Shown: positions 54,500-60,535 of the stretch, one piece after another
How the letters are laid out: every line of letters begins with the position of its first letter
Position numbering within the stretch: the stretch's first letter is position 1
Assembly (NCBI GenBank): GCA_029558435.1
Contig: JAKQEZ010000197.1
Coordinates: 1-60,535, forward strand
Direction: 5' to 3'
DNA from: Bacteroidota bacterium
GTDB lineage: Bacteria > Bacteroidota > Bacteroidia > Flavobacteriales > Crocinitomicaceae
Length of the DNA: 60,535 nt
Translations under genes and position numbers: made by a program
Notes under the pieces: model-generated
Database searches by the model: none
The model's input: only the letters and a program-made list of their open reading frames with translations
Told to the model about the DNA's origin: nothing

Positions 54500-54526
54500 T
54501 TACACGTCACTATTTTTCACTTAAAC

Positions 54527-54557
54527 AAAGGCTGTTTCTTTAGAAATGGCCTTTTTT
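54527..54557 (+). terminator. Terminator after the 202-residue protein gene
   Basis: A 12-bp stem AAAGGCTGTTTC (54527-54538) pairs with GAAATGGCCTTT (54543-54554), with two G-U pairs and a 4-nt loop, followed by T bases. Confidence 0.85.
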
Positions 54558-54942
54558 AATTTGCTTTAAGTGTAGTTTTTGGTTGAGGGTAAGTCCCTTC
54601 TCTAATGATGGTTTTATTTCGTTCGTTTACTATAATTCGTTCTGGTGTAATATCTCCCTCAAAATAAGCATCTAGCACGTAAAAACTTTTACCTTTAAAC
54701 AAAACTTTGTAGCTTCCATTTTTGCTTAATTTACCAATAGTCATCTTAATTTCGGATTTAGTAATTTGAATTTCAATTGGCGTTTCGTCAACTCGAACAA
54801 TTGCTGTATCACTTAATATGGAGTAAGAGGGAATTGTGCCTTTATAGGTTTTTAGGTATTTGTTTTTTAAGCCATCCACCTTGGTTTGTCCAAAGCAAAA
54901 AACAGAAAAAAACACCAAAAATACGGTGAAACTAATTTTCAT
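54556..54942 (-). CDS. Small secreted hypothetical protein
   Basis: The 128-residue protein starts at the Met at 54942 (MKISFTVFLVFFSVFCFGQ, a signal peptide). The longer frame to 54978 overlaps the patatin gene by 8 bp and adds an Asn-rich stretch. The mature part is beta-rich, with GSYKVLFKGKSFYVLDAYFEGDITPERIIV-type strands. No family recognised. It lies 28 bp after the patatin gene and may be co-transcribed with it. Confidence 0.6.
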   Translation of the reverse strand: MKISFTVFLVFFSVFCFGQTKVDGLKNKYLKTYKGTIPSYSILSDTAIVRVDETPIEIQITKSEIKMTIGKLSKNGSYKVLFKGKSFYVLDAYFEGDITPERIIVNERNKTIIREGTYPQPKTTLKAN

Positions 54943-54970
54943 ATTGATGAAGTTGTGATTATTGTTCATG

Positions 54971-57226
54971 TTATTCATTCAAAAGATATTTTAAAGTTTG
55001 AAGCGCCTCTTGATTGGATGTGCTATAAAATGCTTTTTTTATTTTGTTTTTTTCTTGACTACTTAAATGCCAAGATAATGAAATTTTATCATTTACATTT
55101 TCGCGTAAATTGAAACTGATGACATCAAAAGGAAAAGAGAACGATTTTGAACTAATTTTTAAAAGCTGGTCTTGATCAAAATCTTGTGTTTTGGGGAAGT
55201 TTGAATAAACATTTCCAAAAGGCATGGTTAATTTATTGATTAGAGAAACCTGATGATAGGTGGTGTTTCCTAACACTGCTTTTGTATCGCGTAATCGTAA
55301 AATTATAACACCAGACGTATTTTTTTTAATCCAATCTTGAAGGTGATACAATAACTCCATTGTGATTTTCACACCATAATTATCCCGAATACCGGCGTCC
55401 ATCAATTGAACACTTGGTTTAGATGGAAGAGACACCATTGGCGTTACAAATGGAAATGTTGCGCTGGCTCTTAATGCCGATGAAAAACGCAATTCTTCTG
55501 GATGGTTATTTTTAAAAAATGACAAAAAGTCAATATTTTCACTTGTTTTAGAATAAACCCCTCCAAAAATGGATGGCGAGGTTAAAAATCGAAGTGGTTG
55601 TGAACTTATTAAGAGCCTTCTTCCGTCGTTGATGATGGTTGGCGTTAAAATAAGTAAAGGAATAGAGGCTTGTTTTTCAAACTTGGTGTAATAGCCCAAA
55701 GAATGATCTAAAAAATGATTGGTATTGGCGTGCAATTGTTCTTCAAATGCTAATCCTCTATCTTTAGGATAACTCATTCCATTGTATTTAAACTTTTGTA
55801 GTCGAAAAAACATGTCGCGTGTTGAAGCTGAAAAAGCTAACCGATTGAGCATATCTTGACCTATTTGATTGGAATATTTTTGTGCATAAATGTTTTTAAT
55901 CTCACCTTGCTCTGCACGTAAACACAACTCTCTAAAATAACTAGCTCCTATCATTCCACCAGAAGCACCGGTGTATAGGTGAATCATTTTTTTAAACTCC
56001 CCATTGAAGTTTCTATCTAGTTTCTGAAGCACATCAAAAGTCCATAATGCACTTCTTAACCCTCCTCCAGATGAATTGATGATGATTAATTTGGGTTTAT
56101 CTAAGCCTGTTTTTTGTTTCCAATTTTCTAATATTTCAATATAATTGTTGTAGGAACTGGATTTGTTGTTGCTTGTTTCTTTTTGAGCGTTTAATTCTAT
56201 TGCTTTTATTGAATATTCTGGCTGTTTAGAAGATTGATAATTTAGGCCATACATATAATTTTTAAACGAAAAATAGCTGGTTTTCTTGCTCAAAAAATTC
56301 ATAGTCACTATTGCAACAATTATAAATGGAATTATCCAACTTTTAAGCCAAGTCTGCAACATGGAATAAACCATAAAAATGAGCGTTATCAACAAAACAA
56401 TACTCATTGCTGCAGGAATTTCAAATAATGAAACTTCTGGAAATAAGCTAAAACTTATAAAGAATAAGAATGTTAGTATTTCAAACAAAGTGGTGTTGAT
56501 GCGGTTTCTAATCAGTACTTTTTTTACAATCGTACTATCAATATGGCTAACTGGTCTGCTGATGTTTATTTGAAACCATTTTCCAAAATAAATAAAACGT
56601 TGATCAGCTTTTGATAAGGCATGATGATAGTGGTGGCTTTCTTTTTTTTTGTTCAAGCTCACAAAAAATGAATATTGACCATCATCATCGGGTACTAAAT
56701 CACTATGTCTTAGTTTTTGAGATATGGGGAAAAAATAAACCAATGAAAGCGCAATAAAAAATGCCATTCCCACTAAAAAAGAAAATGAATAGAGCAGGAC
56801 AGTCCATGTTTCTGCGTATTCTTCATACCATTGGTAGCGCGCCATTCCGATTAAATAGGTGATTACAAATGCAATAGGGATGAGGGCATTGTTTTTACAA
56901 AATCTGAAAAATGGGCTTTTGATAAATACCAAAAATGGGAATCGTTTTCCTAATTTGCTATAAGCATAGGAGTTAAATGCCATGGTAAGTCCTCCAAAGC
57001 CAAAACCTAGCAATCCAAACGACCAATATGAAACCTTGCCCATGTATTCGGGCGAGAAAAACAAAATAGGCAACCCAAATTGAGCGCCTAATTTATTGGT
57101 GATTACCAAAAAAAAGAGCAACCATGAAAAAACACCAATATAATTGTGTTTCAAATTAGAAAAAACTAATTGAATAGGAAAAAAAGCACGAATAAATCCA
57201 AAGATATTTATTTTTTGAGCTTTCAT
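54971..57226 (-). CDS. Patatin-like phospholipase with polytopic membrane N-terminus
   Basis: It is a predicted lipid acyl hydrolase. The 751 residues divide into a membrane part (about 1-320, with some eight hydrophobic segments) and a patatin domain from about 375: oxyanion-hole SSGGGLRS at 385-392, nucleophile Ser422 in GASGG (GxSxG), and catalytic Asp610 in LMDAGIRDNYG (DGG/A motif). The N-terminal half has no counterpart in ordinary soluble patatins. Substrate probably membrane lipid. The 140-residue-range secreted gene follows it. The TPR gene lies 54 bp upstream on the same strand. Confidence 0.85.
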   Translation of the reverse strand: MKAQKINIFGFIRAFFPIQLVFSNLKHNYIGVFSWLLFFLVITNKLGAQFGLPILFFSPEYMGKVSYWSFGLLGFGFGGLTMAFNSYAYSKLGKRFPFLVFIKSPFFRFCKNNALIPIAFVITYLIGMARYQWYEEYAETWTVLLYSFSFLVGMAFFIALSLVYFFPISQKLRHSDLVPDDDGQYSFFVSLNKKKESHHYHHALSKADQRFIYFGKWFQINISRPVSHIDSTIVKKVLIRNRINTTLFEILTFLFFISFSLFPEVSLFEIPAAMSIVLLITLIFMVYSMLQTWLKSWIIPFIIVAIVTMNFLSKKTSYFSFKNYMYGLNYQSSKQPEYSIKAIELNAQKETSNNKSSSYNNYIEILENWKQKTGLDKPKLIIINSSGGGLRSALWTFDVLQKLDRNFNGEFKKMIHLYTGASGGMIGASYFRELCLRAEQGEIKNIYAQKYSNQIGQDMLNRLAFSASTRDMFFRLQKFKYNGMSYPKDRGLAFEEQLHANTNHFLDHSLGYYTKFEKQASIPLLILTPTIINDGRRLLISSQPLRFLTSPSIFGGVYSKTSENIDFLSFFKNNHPEELRFSSALRASATFPFVTPMVSLPSKPSVQLMDAGIRDNYGVKITMELLYHLQDWIKKNTSGVIILRLRDTKAVLGNTTYHQVSLINKLTMPFGNVYSNFPKTQDFDQDQLLKISSKSFSFPFDVISFNLRENVNDKISLSWHLSSQEKNKIKKAFYSTSNQEALQTLKYLLNE

Positions 57227-57280
57227 AGTACAGCATCCAATTCATTACAAAATAAACAATTTTTTGTAATTCAAATTAAT

Positions 57281-58525
57281 TTAATGTTCTTTTTGTCGAA
57301 TAATAAAGTAAAAAGCAAGAAGCAACAGAATGAAAGTACCAATATAAAACAATATTTTACTATTGTTGGAGCGAAACCCATCTTGATTTTCACGGTCATA
57401 TTTATAAACTTCGCGTATTAGTTTTTGGTTAATGCTATCGTTTTCTTTTTTGACTACTTTTTCTTTTTTTGTAAGGGAATCTATTCTAATATTGACTTTT
57501 TCAAATTTTTCAAGATCATACGTTTTATAGAGCTCCAACAATGCCTGATTCAATTCTAATTCACTTAAAATTGATTTTTGTTTTTGAGCCAAACGAAGTC
57601 CTTCATTATACATGGATTCTGCCTGTGTATAGTCTTCTAGTTCAAACAAAATTCCGCCATAGTTTAAGTAAGCATCGCATATTTTTGAAATATTTTTAAC
57701 CTTCTTCCTAAAATCCAAAGCCATCTTAAAAAGTGTTTTACTAGAATCTAGGTCGTTGAGGTAATATTGTATTATTGCTAAATTAGTATAAGCATCCCCC
57801 ATACCGGCATAGCTATTTGTTCGTTTTGCAAATTCATAACTTTGCTCAAAATAATAAGAAGCTTGCTTAAAACTCTCTTGGTTTAATTCAATAATTCCCA
57901 AAACAGAAAATGCATTGGCAATACTTTTAAATTTCCCCAATTTGAGCACCCAGTCTTTGTATTGCTCTGCATGTTGCTTTGCTAATTCGTAATTACCGAG
58001 TTTACTATATGCTTGAGCTAAGTTGACACTTGCAATGTTGCTAATGTAATCGTCACTTGCTTTTTTGCCATATTTAAGTGAAAAATCATACCATTTACAC
58101 GCCTCTTCGTGTTGACCTAAATATTGGTATGCATTTCCAATTTCGTTATATATTTCTGTTATTTTATTGTAATCATCGTTTTTAAAATAATAATTTTTCG
58201 ATTTATTGATGAACTCAATCCCCTCTCTTTCTTTGGCTACGCGTATAAAATATTTACCCAAAATAAAAAAAGCTAAATTTTTTCCTTTTTCACTTTTTTC
58301 TTGATAGGAACACCTTAATAGGTCTTGCGCTAACATGCGAAGAGAATCTAAGTTATTAAATTCAAAATCAACGGCAATGAAATCTGCAATCTCACATTTC
58401 TTTTCAATTGTATTTGCTTTTAAATACGATTGAAAATCTTGTGCTAATGTGTTAGTGTTAACAAATAGTACAACTAAGAATTGTATTAGATAAAATTTAT
58501 ACTTCAAATTTGTTAGCTCATTCAT
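57281..58525 (-). CDS. Tetratricopeptide-repeat protein, membrane-anchored
   Basis: The 414-residue protein has an N-terminal signal/anchor (FYLIQFLVVLFVNTNTLAQ), about seven TPR motifs (for example YNEIGNAYQYLGQHEEACKW, LAQAYSKLGNYELAKQHAEQ, AYTNLAIIQYYLNDLDSSKT) and a C-terminal membrane helix (ILFYIGTFILLLLAFYFII). It ends without a kinase or HTH domain, although many Bacteroidota TPR proteins of this layout carry one. I start at the Met at 58525 (MNELTNLKYK); the upstream one at 58555 lies within the divergent pruA promoter. Confidence 0.8.
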   Translation of the reverse strand: MNELTNLKYKFYLIQFLVVLFVNTNTLAQDFQSYLKANTIEKKCEIADFIAVDFEFNNLDSLRMLAQDLLRCSYQEKSEKGKNLAFFILGKYFIRVAKEREGIEFINKSKNYYFKNDDYNKITEIYNEIGNAYQYLGQHEEACKWYDFSLKYGKKASDDYISNIASVNLAQAYSKLGNYELAKQHAEQYKDWVLKLGKFKSIANAFSVLGIIELNQESFKQASYYFEQSYEFAKRTNSYAGMGDAYTNLAIIQYYLNDLDSSKTLFKMALDFRKKVKNISKICDAYLNYGGILFELEDYTQAESMYNEGLRLAQKQKSILSELELNQALLELYKTYDLEKFEKVNIRIDSLTKKEKVVKKENDSINQKLIREVYKYDRENQDGFRSNNSKILFYIGTFILLLLAFYFIIRQKEH

Positions 58526-58532
58526 TTTATAA

Positions 58533-58563
58533 TTGCAATTATATGGAACATTCACTATTTTTG
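58533..58563 (+). promoter_or_regulatory. Promoter of pruA
   Basis: TTG at 58533-58535 and TATTTTTG at 58556-58563 are 20 bp apart. The transcript would start about 58568-58570, so the ATG at 58576 has a leader of only about 8 nt and the in-frame ATG at 58510 is upstream of the promoter. Confidence 0.65.
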
Positions 58564-58575
58564 CAAGAAAAAATT

Positions 58576-60204
58576 ATGGCAAATGCATTTTTCAATGTTC
58601 CTACACCTGTCAACGAGCCGGTGAGAGCATATATACCTGGTTCAAAAGAACATACCGACTTAATTAACAAATACAAAGAACTTTATACTCAAGCTGAAAT
58701 TGAAGTTCCTATGTATATCGGAGGAAAAGAAGTAAAATCGGATGATAAACGTCCAATGACTCCTCCTCATGATCACCAAAAAGTATTGGGTTATTATTAC
58801 CAAGGAAACGCCAAAAATGTAGAGCAAGCAATTGAAGCGGCTATGAATGCTCGTGAAGCTTGGGCAAATACACCTTGGGAACAACGTGCAGCTGTGTTTT
58901 TAAGAGCCGCTGAATTATTGGCTGGACCATTCCGCGATAAAATGAATGCAGCTACTATGTTGGCACAATCAAAAAATGTATTTCAAGCAGAAATTGATGC
59001 TGCCTGCGAAATGATTGATTTCTTCCGTTTCAATGTGCAATACATGACAGATATTTACAGAGATCAACCAATTTCTTCGCCAGGAGTTTGGAACAGAATG
59101 GAATACCGTCCGTTGGAAGGATTTGTATTTGCTTTGTCTCCGTTCAACTTTACATCTATTTGTGCTAATTTAAGTGCATCTCCTGCAATGATGGGGAACG
59201 TAGTTGTTTGGAAGCCTGCTGCATCGCAAATTTATTCGGCTGCCGTGATTATGGAATTGTTCAAAGCTGCTGGTTTACCAGATGGTGTTATCAATATGGT
59301 GGCAGTGGATGGCGCAACAGCTGGTGAGGTGATTTTTAAACACAAAGACTTTGCAGGAATTCACTTTACAGGTTCTACAGGTGTGTTTAGAAACTTGTGG
59401 AAAACCATTGGTGAAAATTTGGATAAATACAAATCATACCCTCGTATCGTTGGAGAAACTGGAGGTAAAGATTTCGTAGTTGCTCATAAATCTGCTAACG
59501 CTGCCGAGGTTGCAACTGCTTTGTCAAGAGGTGCATTTGAATACCAAGGACAAAAATGTTCGGCTGCATCGCGTGCTTACATCCCGTCTAACTTGTGGAA
59601 CGAAGTGAAAGAAATTTTGGTGAGCCAGGTTTCTTCAATGAAAATGGGATCGCCAGAAGACACTTCCAACTTCATAAATGCGGTGATTGATAAAAAAGCT
59701 TTTGGTAAAATCACAGAATACATTGAATACATCAAAAATGCTTCTGATGCTGAAATTGTAGTTGGAGGAAATTACGACGGAAGTAAAGGATATTTCATTG
59801 AACCTACGGTTTGTGTTACAACCAATCCGAAGTTTAAAACAATGGAAGAAGAAATTTTTGGGCCTGTCTTGACAATTTATGTTTACGACGAAAACAAATA
59901 CGAAGAAACATTGAAATTGGTGGACGAAACCTCAGAATATGCATTAACAGGTTCAATTATGGCAACCGATCGTTATGCAATTGATCTGGCTGTGAACATG
60001 TTGCGCAATGCTGCAGGAAACTTCTACATCAATGACAAACCAACAGGAGCTGTTGTAGGTCAACAACCATTTGGTGGTGCTAGAGGTTCTGGAACAAATG
60101 ATAAAGCTGGTTCTGCAATGAATTTAATGCGTTGGGTTTCTTTGCGTACAATTAAAGAAACATTTGTAACACCAAAAGATTACAAATACCCATTTTTAGG
60201 TTAA
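58576..60204 (+). CDS. pruA: L-glutamate gamma-semialdehyde (P5C) dehydrogenase
   Basis: It oxidises P5C/glutamate semialdehyde to glutamate in proline breakdown. The 542 residues start MANAFFNVPTPVNEPV, the family start. The aldehyde dehydrogenase core shows SPFNFTSI, the NAD-binding FTGSTGVFR, catalytic Glu294 in VGETGGKD, nucleophile Cys328 in YQGQKCSAASRAY, and EEIFGPVLTIYVY near the C-terminus. It is a stand-alone form, not the PutA fusion. The promoter at 58533-58563 decides the start. Confidence 0.94.
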   Translation: MANAFFNVPTPVNEPVRAYIPGSKEHTDLINKYKELYTQAEIEVPMYIGGKEVKSDDKRPMTPPHDHQKVLGYYYQGNAKNVEQAIEAAMNAREAWANTPWEQRAAVFLRAAELLAGPFRDKMNAATMLAQSKNVFQAEIDAACEMIDFFRFNVQYMTDIYRDQPISSPGVWNRMEYRPLEGFVFALSPFNFTSICANLSASPAMMGNVVVWKPAASQIYSAAVIMELFKAAGLPDGVINMVAVDGATAGEVIFKHKDFAGIHFTGSTGVFRNLWKTIGENLDKYKSYPRIVGETGGKDFVVAHKSANAAEVATALSRGAFEYQGQKCSAASRAYIPSNLWNEVKEILVSQVSSMKMGSPEDTSNFINAVIDKKAFGKITEYIEYIKNASDAEIVVGGNYDGSKGYFIEPTVCVTTNPKFKTMEEEIFGPVLTIYVYDENKYEETLKLVDETSEYALTGSIMATDRYAIDLAVNMLRNAAGNFYINDKPTGAVVGQQPFGGARGSGTNDKAGSAMNLMRWVSLRTIKETFVTPKDYKYPFLG

Positions 60205-60243
60205 TCTGAATATACCAAATATCAGTTTTTGATTTAATAAACG

Positions 60244-60277
60244 AAGGAGCTATCTGAATTAGATAGTTCCTTTTTTT
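60244..60277 (+). terminator. Terminator after pruA
   Basis: A 12-bp stem AAGGAGCTATCT (60244-60255) pairs with AGATAGTTCCTT (60261-60272), with one G-U pair, then T bases. Confidence 0.88.
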
Positions 60278-60315
60278 ATGCTTCAAACTTCTCGCCCTTG
60301 GCTTAACTACAAAAA

Positions 60316-60343
60316 AAAGAGTAAGAAGCTAATCCTACTCTTT
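60316..60343. terminator. Second hairpin downstream of pruA
   Basis: The stem AAAGAGTA (60316-60323) pairs with TACTCTTT (60336-60343) around a 12-nt loop, with an A-run before it. It may end a minus-strand transcript or be a remnant of a lost gene. Confidence 0.5.
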
Positions 60344-60368
60344 CCTAGTGATCCCGCTGGGATTTTAG
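60344..60368 (-). other. tRNA-3'-end-like segment
   Basis: On the minus strand the bases read CTAAAATCCCAGCGGGATCAC, which resembles the end of a T-arm and acceptor stem (AATCCCAGC plus GGGATCA). The T-loop consensus GGTTCGA before it is missing and no tRNA body is present. It is not a tRNA gene. It shares 12 bases with the tandem repeats near 1465. Confidence 0.3.
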
Positions 60369-60378
60369 TTAGTTAAAA

Positions 60379-60409
60379 ACAGGGCGTTCGATATATTCAA
60401 ACGCCCTGT
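60379..60409 (-). terminator. Terminator of the unidentified minus-strand gene at the window end
   Basis: A 10-bp stem ACAGGGCGTT (60379-60388) pairs with AACGCCCTGT (60400-60409). On the minus strand a T-run follows, so it ends the gene at 60432-60535. Confidence 0.82.
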
Positions 60410-60431
60410 AAATTTATTTGATTAACCGTTT

Positions 60432-60535
60432 TTACAACGCATAGCCACCATTGTTGATTTGTGCTTGTGCAATCAATTGGCGAGTTTCTTTCGGGTTGAT
60501 GCTTTCTAATTTTGTAAAGCGTTTTAAGCCCATCA
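60432..60535 (-). CDS. Unidentified protein, C-terminal fragment
   Basis: The last 33 visible codons read MGLKRFTKLESINPKETRQL and end NNGGYAL before TAA at 60434-60432. The frame is open to the window edge, so the gene starts outside. The helix-rich end does not identify a family. A minus-strand terminator lies 23 bp downstream, which supports that it is a real gene end. Confidence 0.6.
   Translation of the reverse strand, partial: MGLKRFTKLESINPKETRQLIAQAQINNGGYAL

Noticed and set aside
60316..60409. A tRNA gene downstream of pruA
   Set aside because: Only a T-arm/acceptor-like end is present; no anticodon or D arm can be folded from the flanks.

Overview
The window looks like a chromosomal piece of a low-GC, non-pathogen-like member of Bacteroidota, most likely Flavobacteriales (Crocinitomicaceae/Fluviicola-like is my guess). 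The reasons are: several secreted proteins with type IX secretion (T9SS) sorting domains, a PorP/SprF protein and a gliding-type C-terminal domain; DUF1501/DUF1800, DUF4403, DUF4920 and DUF4836-like families; an ExbB-ExbD-ExbD-TonB cluster; almost no Shine-Dalgarno sequences; and repeated use of the Bacteroidota promoter form TTG-(about 19-20)-TAnnTTTG. No rRNA, tRNA or CRISPR array was found.

Layout. 1-1135: right part of an IS3-family element with an A_AAA_AAC frameshift site. 1136-1750: no genes; three tandem repeats of about 110 bp and a long imperfect inverted repeat. 1751-4772: TonB energy-transduction operon. 4955-9326: nucleoside phosphorylase, small secreted protein, DUF2461, monoheme lipoprotein, DUF4920 and DUF4403. 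9352-12732: fused acyl-CoA mutase IcmF, with a divergent HEAT-like gene. 13429-15582: secreted M43 metalloprotease. 15968-20517: topA, pth, small membrane protein and DEAD-box helicase. 20629-22539: membrane GT2 glycosyltransferase with an unusual extracytoplasmic N-terminus. 22775-23904: rplU-rpmA and gcvH. 24004-26960: T9SS-linked operon. 27043-30222: DUF1800/DUF1501 pair. 30403-33653: monomeric isocitrate dehydrogenase, small membrane protein, group III truncated globin and a 51-residue gene. 33766-38314: rpoN, membrane protein, M48 lipoprotein, LacI regulator, HAD hydrolase. 38480-41707: two related envelope proteins. 41763-44074: compact accessory cassette (HNH nuclease, unknown protein, RhuM, tiny ORF). 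44289-48302: odhB-sucA. 48490-51037: secreted proteins, one interrupted by an in-frame amber codon. 51200-53732: zinc-ribbon coiled coil, Nif3-like and LOG proteins. 53891-58525: secreted protein, membrane patatin and TPR protein. 58576-60204: pruA. The last bases hold the end of an unidentified minus-strand gene.

Metabolically the window joins 2-oxoglutarate metabolism (monomeric NADP-IDH, OGDH E1/E2, P5C dehydrogenase feeding glutamate), branched acyl-CoA rearrangement (IcmF) and glycine cleavage (GcvH). The envelope genes describe a cell that exports proteins by T9SS and energises outer-membrane uptake by TonB. The best candidate for something undescribed is the HNH / unknown / RhuM / small-ORF operon set between housekeeping genes. 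Secondary leads are the structured repeat region beside the IS, the GT2 fusion, the membrane patatin and the 51-residue gene.
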